The notes below the pieces were generated by a model. That model was not told where the DNA came from. It was given only the letters and a program-made list of their open reading frames with translations, and searched no databases. A DNA stretch of 64,000 bases from Terfezia claveryi (lineage: Eukaryota; Ascomycota; Pezizomycetes; Pezizales; Pezizaceae): positions 1 through 64,000 of the forward strand of contig WHUX01000131.1 of assembly GCA_015179025.1 (NCBI GenBank). Direction: 5' to 3'. Positions 34,905-45,172 of the stretch are shown here, one piece after another. Within the stretch, counting starts at the first letter, position 1. Each line of letters begins with the position of its first letter. The translations under genes were made by a program, and so were the position numbers.

Positions 34905-34993
34905 CCGCAAAATTTTGTTATACCGGACGCTAGTCTAAACCGGACGGGATTGGTGATTTATGCAGTCCGGTTTAGCAAGGTTTGAGTGTATGG
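34905..34993 (+). repeat. Terminal fragment of a pogo-like element
   Basis: Ends TCCGGTTTAGCAAGGTTTGA then GTGTA, identical to the end of the relic at 35230-35622 and in the same orientation. Preceded by AAAATTTTG and CCGGAC words also seen there. Probably the right end of a second, otherwise lost copy. Confidence 0.6.
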
Positions 34994-35229
34994 TGTCCCA
35001 CAGCAAACGTAGGTAAATAATTGGTATCATGCAGCGTTTGATCATGAATTAATCTTGGCATCGTATCAATTAATAATATTTTTTTTATTTTTTAATGGTC
35101 TATCCCGCGATCAACTAAGGTCATGATGGGGAATTAGAAGCATATCGGAAGGCATTTCTGACAGTGTAAGGAGGTCGCTAATAATATTATAAGATGTGTG
35201 TTAAGCGGGCTTTCTCTCTGAGAAAGAAA

Positions 35230-35622
35230 TATGAGATCTGTCAACCGCTTTTTCCAAAGCATGTATGTTTATGCTCTTGCTTTTCCGCACACTCCAACTC
35301 AACTCTCCATTCAAGACTTGGTTGATACTATCAGTCAGGCACAAGAAGGACTTAAATATTATCAGCAGAAGCATAAGGTTCAAGCATCCCTTAAGGACTT
35401 CTGGGTTCCAACTTCCTCTTCCTCAGGTACCCCGTCCGGTTCTGCTAATTAATTTTCTATGTATGTATTTTTTATTCTTGAGATTGCTTGTCCGGTCCGG
35501 TTTACTATTTGTCCGGTATAGCCAATAAAATTTTGCGCTGTAGTTCCAAAATCGCCAAAGCCCGTCCGTAATAGCAAGTTTCCGGTTAAAGGCGTTCCGG
35601 TTTAGCAAGGTTTGAGTGTACA
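35230..35622 (+). pseudogene. Tail of a pogo/Tigger-type transposase plus its terminal repeat
   Basis: A 73-codon frame (35231-35452) reads like the C-terminal tail of a pogo-type transposase (EGLKYYQQKHKVQASLKDFW). A noncoding stretch follows, ending TTCCGGTTTAGCAAGGTTTG, AGTGTA at 35622. The catalytic core is missing. The assignment rests on the tail and on the repeated terminus. Confidence 0.5.
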
Positions 35623-35743
35623 TGTCTCACTTGTTGTCTTCCTTACTGTTGGACTGGTACTGTAGATGTGATTACTACGCTATCTTGGGCTCTCGTGTAC
35701 CAGCTTCATGCATTATCACAACGGTCGCGAGATCGATCACACC

Positions 35744-35758
35744 GTGCCAACCAGACTA
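35744..35758 (-). repeat. Dispersed motif, copy 4
   Basis: GTGCCAACCAGACTA, between pogo relics. Confidence 0.7.
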
Positions 35759-36150
35759 GATCACACCTCCAGGATTTGAATACTTAAAATGGAATAGTGG
35801 CCGTTGTGACGGCACATGATTGATTGAAACCACTCGAGCCTTTGCGGGGCAGAGTATACTACTGACGTTGAATGTCATAGGTTTACTCTAATATAAGTAT
35901 GCCTCGATGAATTTGGCGTCACGGGATGTGTTGTCCATGCGATGCAATGCCATGCAGCTTCACTAGGTAACGGGCAGTTGGTAGGACCAGACTGGTAGGT
36001 AGCTTGGTTGGTAGGTACCTGCGCACTGCAATTTGTACTTGCTCCCTAGCTGGCATGCACTAGCCCTCGGTAGAGGTTGCTCCCGTGAACTACAGTTAAC
36101 GCTTTTTCGCCTCGCGAGGAGTGCAGCCAGACTAGGTTTTTCATGCCTCT

Positions 36151-36176
36151 ACGAGGGGCGTTGTGCCAACCAGACC
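36151..36176 (-). repeat. Dispersed motif, copy 5
   Basis: ACGAGGGGCG followed by TTGTGCCAACCAGACC; a partial CAGCCAGACTAGG lies 30 bp upstream. Confidence 0.8.
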
Positions 36177-36888
36177 AGTTTTTCGTATACCTTAAGTACA
36201 TAGTGGCGTGCGAGTACACTAGTGCAGTCACGCTCAGCCAACTGCGGCGCATTTATGTACTAAGTCCTGTACGTACAGCCCTCAAAGCCACTCTCGGAGC
36301 AAGGCTACTTGATCTGGTATAGTTGTGGGGCTGGATCAATATTGATGATTGTCTTGCCTTTTCTGAGTCTTAGACATGCCAGCTTGACACCTGGAATCCG
36401 CCTTTGTTTTTGTTTGACATGGGGATCGGGAGGGGTTTATAATCATGTATGTGTTACATTTTACACACATGGGCATGTATGTATGTAGTACTGTACCAAC
36501 ATTGATCTATGTTGTATTCCCAAATCCATTATCTCGGGGACCTAGGGCTACGGCAAACCTTGTCAATATACCCATGAATATACGAGGCCGTGAAGCGTGC
36601 AAAATGGCGCATAGCTAGGAACCTAGATTCCTTACTGGCTATGTATATGCAGTGCCTATTGTTGGGTCCCTTTATTGAGACATACCTTCCTAACACTATA
36701 GCACCTCACATCCGCATCACATATACGTACGTAAGAGGCGACATATGCCGTAGTGTTTGTAAATACTTATATTTCGAAAGATGCCACAGGATTTGCAATT
36801 GTGGATTTTAATGAATAGTGTCTCATACCAAGACGCCTCTTGGACCGCAGGACCTTAGTTCAAATACCTACAGCGATTGACCGGTCGA

Positions 36889-36982
36889 TGATAGAACGTA
36901 TAGCTCATATTCCTGGATGTTCGTCCGATAATTTCCCAGGAACATCATCGAGCTCTATTTAACATGATGCCAGGCCCGCTAG
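36889..36982 (+). repeat. 94-bp direct repeat, copy A
   Basis: From TGATAGAACGTATAG through TTCCTGGATGTTCGTCCGAT to GCCAGGCCCGCTAGT. Copy B is 1.1 kb downstream. Each contains a TTCCTGG/CCAGGAA stem. Confidence 0.85.
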
Positions 36983-37261
36983 TGTATCCTAGACCACTAT
37001 ATGTAGTACTATCACCTCCCCTCGGGCCCATCATGGCAAAGAAAAAGAAAAAACATGAAACAATTAATTGTAAAACAGAAGAATCCAGAAAATCCCATAT
37101 CCTTATAGCCCAACATCCCCTGGTTCTGTCCGTCATAGATTCAAGGACTACTATGGGGTAGTATTTATTAGTGTAGGCATTTAAGTCAGAGAGAAATTAC
37201 CTAAAATTTGTTGATATTGTACTTAGACATTGTAGGAAAAACTTCTGCATTCAAAATCCAT

Positions 37262-37485
37262 AGGAAAAACTTCTATCGGATTGAGTTATTTAGGTCAGAC
37301 AGGACCAAGGAGCAGTTATACTCCATACTGGCAGGAAAAAACTTCTGCGAGCAGGAAAAGCTTCTGCCTTCAAATCTGTAGGAAAAACTTCTATCAGATT
37401 GAGTTATTTCGGTCAGACAGGACCAAGGAGCAGTTATACCCCACACTGATTGATTTAGGTCAGGCAGGACCAAGGAGCGCATAAC
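37262..37485 (+). repeat. Tandem repeat of about 118 bp, two copies plus a partial
   Basis: GGAAAAACTTCTATC...GAGTTATTTAGGTCAGACAGG...GGAGCAGTTATA occurs at 37263 and 37381, with a partial unit (GGTCAGGCAGGACCAAGGAG) at about 37457. A poly-T run follows at 37498. No gene. Confidence 0.8.
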
Positions 37486-38033
37486 ATACCCCATACTTTT
37501 TTTTTTTTTTTTTTTCCAGTCGAGCTTCATGTACTACCTAAGGCTTTTGTGAGTGCATCTGCATTCATGTCTTTTGTCTCGATTGGGTTCGGGAATGCGT
37601 TTTGTTCCCCCATCTCGAGTACGATATAAGGTAGGTCGAGATTAATGCTTTCGTTTTCGTCGTTGATGTAAGCCGTTAAAAGTCGTAGTTAGCGGGAATA
37701 TTGTTGGCTGTTGAGGAGAATTGGAAAAGGTTTTTAAGGGTATTCCAAGCTTGTCTTGCAGTTATGTCGTCCGTCAAAGATGACTGAGTTTCGGGTTTGT
37801 ATCGAAAATAAATCTCGCATGTTCTTTTCTCCATATTCCATATTTACCGTTGTCGTGCAGTTCGAAAACTAGGGTTTCACAGTGAAGAGTTTTAGGATGT
37901 CTAAGTCCTCCATGAACGTAGGGGGTGGAGTTAAATATGAATACGGAGAGGAAATCTTTTGAGTGTAGGGAGGGTTCCCTTTAGATATAAATCTGTATCG
38001 ATCGTGTGGATGATACAGGAGGTGCTCATAACC

Positions 38034-38126
38034 TGATAGAACGTATAGGTCATATTCCTGGATGTTCGTCCGATAATCTCCCAGGAACATCATCGAGCTC
38101 TATTTAACATATGCCAGGCCCGCTAG
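38034..38126 (+). repeat. 94-bp direct repeat, copy B
   Basis: Nearly identical to 36889-36982. The pair brackets about 1.05 kb holding the tandem repeat at 37262-37485. Confidence 0.85.
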
Positions 38127-38515
38127 TACTATCAGTCGATTGGTCGATGGGATAACCTAGCCCAAGCTGGTTGTAGTCAACCAAAATACAGTTCAGGTCA
38201 AGGCGCGCACTGATACAATTTGTATGTACTTTTAGCGTATCCCATACCAGTCCATCCCATTGCCGCCGGTCAATCGCTGTAGGTTTATTAAAGCCCGCAG
38301 TCCGTCTCATATCTTTAGGCTCCATAGACGTATAGACTTCAAAAGAAAAAAAAAGAAAAGCTCGCGGTCGAAGGTAGCTTATACGTAGGTAGACAGTTCC
38401 TCCTCTAACAATGTATGTACGGAGTACATAACAGACGAATTTACTAGCCAATCGCTAAACTTCGTCGAGGTGTATTTACCTAGGTCAAACTGGCCCAAAA
38501 AAACGCTTGTCAAAT

Positions 38516-38528
38516 TAGTCTGGTTGGT
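38516..38528 (+). repeat. Dispersed motif, copy 6 (partial), beside the pogo relic
   Basis: TAGTCTGGTTGG followed by TACC, about 115 bp before the transposase relic at 38630. Confidence 0.6.
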
Positions 38529-38629
38529 ACCTGTCAAATCTGACTTGAAATACATTAATAAATCAGTACCGTATTATCTCGAGAAATTCGTTTGCGCGAA
38601 CACAGTCGCTAAAGCATGCAGAGTGGAGA

Positions 38630-39500
38630 GTTATGCTCAGTCAGGCATACATAATAACCCCATCGAAGGCAGAAGATGTAGATAGCAAACTCAAATACCA
38701 CAATGAAGTTCATCCATTTAGTTTTATGCTTGAATATTTAGATCGACGAACCTTCGAATTTATTGCAAATAAATCTATTTCTGTTAAGATTCAGCAAAGT
38801 GGTTGGGATAAACGATAAGCAACACTTATCCTATATTTATTTGCTGATGGAGTGTCTCGCATTAAACCTAAGCTCATTTTTCATGGATAAAATGGTCCCA
38901 GCCAAATTCAAAAGTTGGGAGAGCAATGAATATCATGGTGGTGTTACAGTTGGATTTAACAAGATAGCCTATATTAACGAAAAGCTATTCCTACAGTTCA
39001 TTGAGAAAGAGCTCATTCCAGTGCTCAATCCTAGCAAATCTGAATCCACCTTAAGTCTGCTTGTTTTAGATAGTGCTGCCTTCTACACTACTGACGATGT
39101 TCTAGCACGTCTAAGAGATGCAAAAATCATGCCTTCTCTAATTCCAGGTGGTTGTACCGTATATACCTGCCTAATTCAACCACTTGACACCGCTGTTGAT
39201 TTTACCGACCAGTATGTTGCAAAGCAAGAAGAGCAACAACCTTCTCTAATAACCAGGTGGACATTAAGTGACAAGCGGATTATGACAACGCATGTTGTTG
39301 GCAAGGACAAGGAGATATGATTTGCAAGTTCCGGGATGTCGGAATCACTCTGCCAATCAATGGAAGCCAAGATCACCAGATTCAGATCAAGGGCATTCCA
39401 GCTTCAGATTTTGTTATTTGCTCACTAGTCCAGCTCGTACTGATCCAGAATTGGATATTGAGCTGGAAACTTTCTACCGCTCCATTCCAGCCAGCGGGGA
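38630..39500 (+). pseudogene. pogo/Fot1-type DDE transposase relic
   Basis: Two frames are needed. The first (to about 38818) reads RRTFEFIANKSISVKIQQSG and stops at GWDKR. The next frame (about 38820-39320) gives KPKL-like, GGVTVGFNKIAY, then LLVLDSAAF (second catalytic Asp) and IQPLDTAV (third Asp region). A last segment (39317-39410) reads FRDVGITLPINGSQDH, the usual C-terminal region of these transposases. The N-terminal DNA-binding domain and first Asp are not recognisable. Frameshifts near 38820 and 39315 make it inactive. This is the DDE_1 family of Tc1/mariner-pogo elements. Confidence 0.8.
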
Positions 39501-39559
39501 TGATTCTGATACACCTGAGTCATTGAAGATTATGTACATACTATTACCTCCTCCACAGC

Positions 39560-40100
39560 CCCTCTCTAGATAGACATCACACTCTTAAATTATTCTGATA
39601 CTGCAGAATAGGTTCGCTGCATTGCTGTCTTCGGTTAGTCTAGTTAGTCTTCGGTTATTCTGACACCTCGGTTCGCGCTACCGGTAACGAATACCGTATC
39701 TCGATCTTCATCGACTAGTCTCATGCCGGGCGTGTCGACGGGAACACTGAAAATAAATAAAATGTATGCTTGATTTGAGCGTCTGCTGTCTTTTCTTCTT
39801 CTTAGCAGCAGCTAATATTCGTAACAACGTCACCTAACGCTACTCTACCTACATATGCGTTCAACATCTATTATATCCACCAGTTGCGATAAAGTACACC
39901 CCTTGGTAAGCGACTTAGGTACCGAATCTCATAAGGCATCGTGACTTAACATATATTTGCATCCCTCGGTAGATTCATATTCTAACTATAGACCCTTGAT
40001 AACCGCTGTCAGCAAATAGAGACTGCTTCTCCCGAACCCTCCCAACTTGTTGCGGCTCAACTTTTCCCTGCCCCAATCTCGCACCTCACCCCTTACTCGC
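39560..40100. other. Intergenic, no gene recognised
   Basis: Includes a CTTCGGTTAGTCTAGTTAGT stretch near 39634 that may be a decayed end of the pogo relic. Confidence 0.4.
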
Positions 40101-40499
40101 ACCCATAAACACCCTCCAATTAATGTCATGACAACCATCAACTGTGGCCAAACACTTGTTTGGAATGCAGCGGAATTTGAACTCCAAAACAGCCATCATC
40201 CTCTAATAATTACAGCTTTCATTGCAGGGAAATTTCCCCTAGCCGAACAAGAATATCTCAGAATACGCCCAACGATCGCCAGAATACTTTCCAACTAACC
40301 ATCAAATTCAGCCACGGATATACGCACTCGGTAGGAAAGCTAGTCCGCGCTCATCAGCCTGGCCATCACTAATGGATTTGAATAAGACAGGGCCAGTGCC
40401 TAACATGAGTATTTTGCTTCCAACCATATATATTGTCTGACCCAATCCCGCTGTTATCGAACTCGAATTACGGCACTTTCTGCTCAAACATCACTGCGG

Positions 40500-41345
40500 A
40501 TCGAAGTTAATAAAGGCATGGTAAGCTGCGATTGCACCTTGTATGAAATTCGTGTAAATTTGGGAAGAAATATTGCTTGCGCAGGTACCTCATTCTGTTG
40601 GAACGCTACGTGGATGGGTAACGGACATTGCAATAGGAGAGCAACTAGCCATTATAACGGGACATCTGTGATGGGCCACAGAATTGGAATGTTATCTAGT
40701 TTACCACCCATCGAAACTGGTCAATTAATTGTCCAACCAGCTGATCCTGACTATGAGGATCATGTCATCACAGCTAAAATGAATACGCAGAAACTTGAGT
40801 TCGAACTATCAAAAGACACAGAGCAACTTTCATGAACTTGAATCTCTGGAGCACAAGCGGGATTTAGGGAGGGTAAGCTTTGCTATCTTTGACCATATTG
40901 CCATACAAGACTATCGGCAATATCGATGCTAACATAGAGGTATAATAGAATGTACAGGTGAGTGTTCTTTCGGGAATGTTGGTACCAACCTTACTTTAAT
41001 ATTGGGAACAATCAAGCCGAAGGCGGTTTGCCAGTTCGAAAATGTTACACAAGGTCAACTGGTCCAACCACAGGTGCCATCAATGGGATCTATCTTGACA
41101 TGTATGTTCCACTCTAACAGATCACTCCGTGAATATCACAACATCAGAATGGATTGCTATTGGCGACGGACGGCCCGAAGTTCCAATGTCCCCCATACGG
41201 CGATTCAGGTGGTCTAGTTACTGACCAAAGCAACTCTGTCGTGGGAATGATTATCGCGGGTGTGCCTAATCAGGAGGTAAGCATCAACGGGGATGTGAGA
41301 CTAGTGTGGATAACATCACTATCATTACATCTGCCGATGAATTTA
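40500..41345 (+). pseudogene. Trypsin-fold serine-protease-like relic
   Basis: Pieces in different frames look like one degraded gene. Around 40595-40670 one frame reads VGTLRGWVTDIAIGEQLAII, resembling the strand before the catalytic His of fungal trypsin-like proteins. Around 41055-41100 a frame reads STGPTTGAINGIYLDM, resembling the 'GRTTG' block. At about 41190-41225 the serine motif GDSGGLV appears in the same frame as the TTG block, separated from it by two stops. No splice pair repairs the frame cleanly. Either introns are unusual or, more likely, it is a pseudogene. The upstream frame 40128-40298 may or may not belong to it. Confidence 0.4.
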
Positions 41346-41799
41346 TTAGCTGGATCAAGAAGGATGTTGGAAGAGACGTTGTGTTTGGGGGATGAACGTG
41401 TGAGGGCAATATATTTATACCCCCCCCAAAAAAAAAAAAAATGCATCTAGACACAGCTCATCTTCCTTTGCTCCCGGCAGCCAAGTACCTTACGTCCCAT
41501 GCTTCCGGCAGCAAGAAGTAGCTTAGGTCTCGCTTCATATATTTCATCCTTCCGGCTGCATATGTGCGTTCTGCTACTTCTCACAATGTCATCCTCGTAT
41601 TGCGTTGCCCTTAGTCTTGCCCTCACACTCAGTATACCTTCAAGACCTTCGCATTTTAATTATAAGATTACCAACACGATAATATTCAGCAGAATCCCCA
41701 CCAGAACCACTGACAGAATCACCGTTACACTCACTGGAAGGCCCACTTACAACGTGCGCACTGATTTCTATGCTTATTTGCACCATGATACATACGGAC

Positions 41800-41990
41800 G
41801 TCCTATGTGGACGCGGATAACCAGGCTGATTTGCTCGGTGGGTTCTAGGCTTATGTGGACGCGGATTTCTAGGCTGATTTTCTCCATGAACTCTGGGCTT
41901 ATGTGGACGCGGATATCCAGGCTGATTTGGACTCTGAATTCTGGTCTTATACGGACGCGGATATCCAGCTGAGCGAATTCTAGGCACTAG
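41800..41990. repeat. Minisatellite of about 48 bp, four units
   Basis: Units contain CTTATGTGGACGCGGATATC and CAGGCTGATTTG. A minus-strand frame through it repeats PRPHKPR, but nothing else supports a gene. Confidence 0.8.
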
Positions 41991-42008
41991 GCTGATTTGG
42001 ATGCTGGG

Positions 42009-42056
42009 TGTTGTGCCAGCCAGACTAGCAAACAAGCTAGTCTGGCTGGCACAACA
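42009..42056. repeat. Perfect 21-bp hairpin made of two opposed motif copies (copy 7)
   Basis: TGTTGTGCCAGCCAGACTAG plus C, a 6-base loop AAACAA, then the exact complement. Both arms are versions of the dispersed motif. Confidence 0.95.
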
Positions 42057-42093
42057 TCCTCTGTGCTGGTACGATGGCTAGGCTGATTTGGAC

Positions 42094-42116
42094 TAGTCTG
42101 GTTGCACAACCCCTCG
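42094..42116 (+). repeat. Dispersed motif, copy 8
   Basis: TAGTCTGGTTGCACAACCCC followed by TCG; one G of the GGC is missing. Confidence 0.8.
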
Positions 42117-43214
42117 GAACTTGGACGGTGATATCGAGGCTGATTTGCTCGGTAATTACTAGGCTTGTTTACACAGTGATATGGCGTCTGATTTGGCAGT
42201 GATTTTTGGATGTCACGATAGTTGTGTATTTAGCTAGTTTTAGATTATATAGTGAGAATAAATATATGTTTAGAAATGCATAAAATGCAGGTGCCATAGA
42301 AAACGCGCGGTCGCGCCTATGCTAGGAGACCATTCGCTTTGGAAGGTGAACTGCAATTAGAATGAGATTTTGAGTGCAATAGTACCCTAGATACGCAATG
42401 GTCTCAAATGCTCAAAAACAATGCAATGGCCCATATAAGATTGGGAAAGTAGCGGAAGGAAGGGGAATATATCTATATTAGCAGAGCTTGACAGGACAGA
42501 GTATATGTGGGAGATCGGATAAAGAGATCCTTATTAAAGTACGGCGTTGAAGCTGATAAGGGGAGGAAGAAGGAAGAGATCATAAAGCCGAAGAGGAGGA
42601 AGAAGAAGAAGCAGGAATAGCAGCATGAAGAGGATGATCTTGTGGAATCCGAGAAAGGAGGATTGACGCTGAAGATTAAAGGTGCTGTGCCACATGCTGA
42701 GAGCAGGTGAAGAAACAAAAGTGAAGGATGGACTTAACAAATTTTCCATTCCAAAAAGTTCCGCTTGGCGTAAAAATCGAAGATCAGGGTAATGGCTTCG
42801 TGAGGTACATGCTTACACTTGTGGGGCATATTACATCTTTGTTAGCTTAGCTTAGCTTAGTCAGTGTGTTGTGAGCCTTGGCGCTCACGAAGGCTTTTAT
42901 GCCTTGAGGTTGAGTTAGAATAAATATCATCACACCACAACACTGATTGTAGATGAATAAGCCCCTTTCGAGTTGAGAGTATTCAGCCGTATTTTGTAGG
43001 CACTTGTAAATTTCGAGTTCAACCTTATGCATGCTTTAACACTCGTATTCTATAACAATGTACATACTGAAGACAAACGTCAAGATATCAAACAGCTTGA
43101 CTTTGTACACCCTTTATGCCATTACTCCCAACCATAACCCATAGGGACCGTCACCCATCCCCCCACGTGAACCACGCCAACCTCCCCGTGCACGCCTCAG
43201 CCAATTTATCTCTA

Positions 43215-43238
43215 CGAGGGGTTGTGCCAACCAGACTA
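43215..43238 (-). repeat. Dispersed motif, copy 9, directly after the IDH2 stop
   Basis: CGAGGGGTTGTGCCAACCAG then ACTA. It lies about 6 bp beyond the IDH2 stop codon, so it would be in the 3' UTR. Confidence 0.85.
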
Positions 43239-43244
43239 GCCAAT

Positions 43245-44686
43245 TTACAACTTCTCAATGATAGCATTTGTATACTCATCAGTCGTGGCATTTCCACGCA
43301 AATCACCAGTTAATGTCTTGCCCTCCGCGATCGTCTGGAGTATAGCCCTGTGGATCCTCTCGGCATGGGAGTTCAATCCCATGTGTTGCAACATCATCAC
43401 ACTGGAGAGCAGAAGAGCGGTGGGGTTGGCAAGGTTCATCCCTGCGATATCTGGAGCGGATCCGTGGACTGCCTCGAAGATGGAGCACTCGTCACCAATA
43501 TTTCCGGATGGGGTGAGGCCGAGGCCACCGATCAAACCTGCACACATGTCGGAGAGGATATCTCCATAAAGATTTGGCATGACCATGACGATGTCGTTGT
43601 ATGGGGTTGGGTCAGTGACCATCTACGAACACAAGTTAGCATTATTCTGGATGGGGAAAAAAATTCATTCTCCCTACCTTCAAGCAAGCATTGTCAAGGA
43701 GCTCAGAGTCGAATTCAATATCTGGGAACTCCTTCGCAACGTTCTGCGCAGTGGTCAAGAAGAGACCGTCACTCATCTTCATGATGGTGGCTTTGTGAAC
43801 AACCCTGACCCTTGGCTTTCCGATGGACTGAGCATACTGGAAAGCGAAGCGCAACACCCTCTCGGAAGCTTCCCTTGTGATAAGCTTGATGCACTGCACA
43901 ACACCGTCGACAACAATGTGCTCAATACCAGAGTACTCTCCTTCAGTATTCTCTCGGATGAGGACGGTGTCAACGTTGTCATATGGTGTCTTGTATCCCT
44001 GTAGCGAGCGGCATGGACGGACATTGGCGAAGAGGTTGAATGTTCGGCGGAGAGTAAGGTTCAGGGAGACATGTCCTTTGCCCACGGGGGTAGCGAGGGG
44101 ACCCTTGAGGGCAACCAAGTTGCGCCTGACAGACTGGATGGTCTCGTCGGGAATGGCAGAAGGGCCGTCGCTGGGAATAGTAACGTCAACGGGTTCCCAA
44201 TCAATTGGTGCCTATGATCGTTAGACTGGCAATGACTAATGGAGGAGATTGATTACATCTGCAGCGGCAAAGATCTGCTTGACGGACTTGGAGATCTCAG
44301 GCCCGATACCGTCACCCTCTATGAAGGTAACTGTGTACTTGCCCTATGAAGCAAAGGTTGGATTAGTGCATACAAGCCATGTTGCCCTTGTGGGATGGGC
44401 AAACTTCGGCGCAGGCGCCAATAGAATACACACATTTGCATTCTTCTGTCCGTTAAATTGTGCGATCTTCTTCTCCGTAGCGTAAAATCTAGCAGCTTGT
44501 ATTTTCTGGCAATCGCCGGCGCCTTGATGTTAGCCAAGTCAAATCGCAGCCCCACAGCGGGCCACAAGCGGGGGCAGTAACAGCATTGCATACCGGTACA
44601 AACGCTGCAGAAGAGCGGACAAAAGTACGGGAGGGGGCGAGGAGTAGCCTTCTTGTGCAAGTAAAGAGAGACCTGGTTGGGGACAT
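43245..44686 (-). CDS. IDH2: NAD-dependent isocitrate dehydrogenase, catalytic subunit (387 aa, five exons)
   Basis: This mitochondrial TCA-cycle enzyme converts isocitrate and NAD to 2-oxoglutarate, CO2 and NADH, working as an octamer of Idh1 and Idh2 subunits. Exons are 44686-44594, 44505-44434, 44343-44257, 44211-43678 and 43622-43245, all joined in phase 0 with GT...AG borders. The first exon encodes an Arg/Ser-rich, acid-free presequence ([20 protein letters not shown]), a mitochondrial targeting signal. The core starts [15 protein letters not shown]. Substrate and metal motifs are [20 protein letters not shown] and NLYGDILSD; the nucleotide motif is HGSAPDIAG. Sequence blocks match the catalytic rather than the regulatory subunit ([13 protein letters not shown] and the GPLATP start of the core). 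The gene is intact. It shares an upstream region of 486 bp with SEC5. Confidence 0.96.
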
Positions 44687-45172
44687 CGTTGTGTATAGGG
44701 AGCGGCGATACTGGCGGCTGAGGTTGGTAAACTGAGGTCCACAAACGTTAAGATGCTGGCCGGGACATACAGGAGAAAGGCTATCGGATGGTTTATTACA
44801 CTATTAGCAGGAGGAGATAGGGAATGCAACTTTTATATCGCTATAAGTTGGGATGAAATCAAGCAAAAAAAGCTGTTCACGTAAAGTAGGCTTGTTGCTC
44901 GGGAGAACGGAGAAACGACGGAATGCCGGGTGCTAATCAGATCGGGATGGAGAGATTATCTACAGTAAAATCTTATCACACTAGATTGTATTACCTAAGC
45001 TGGTGTATCCGTATTATCAGATCCTTTCATGCATCCGTTTGTGACGAAGAGACCGGGAGCTTCCTACGAGGGTCTGATCGAGACTAAGGAGCTTCCCACG
45101 CGCGGATTCCCACATGCGAATTCCCATCGTGCGGATTTCCATCTTCAGTTCTGTCCCGTTCTGTCCCCCGCC
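44687..45172. promoter_or_regulatory. Divergent IDH2/SEC5 upstream region
   Basis: 486 bp lie between the two start codons on opposite strands, so both promoters must lie here or overlap the 5' UTRs. No clear TATA box or named site is visible. Confidence 0.6.

Noticed and set aside
41640..42035. 131-codon Pro/Arg-rich ORF (PRPHKPR repeats)
   Set aside because: It is the translation of a 48-bp minisatellite and ends in the hairpin repeat; nothing else supports it.
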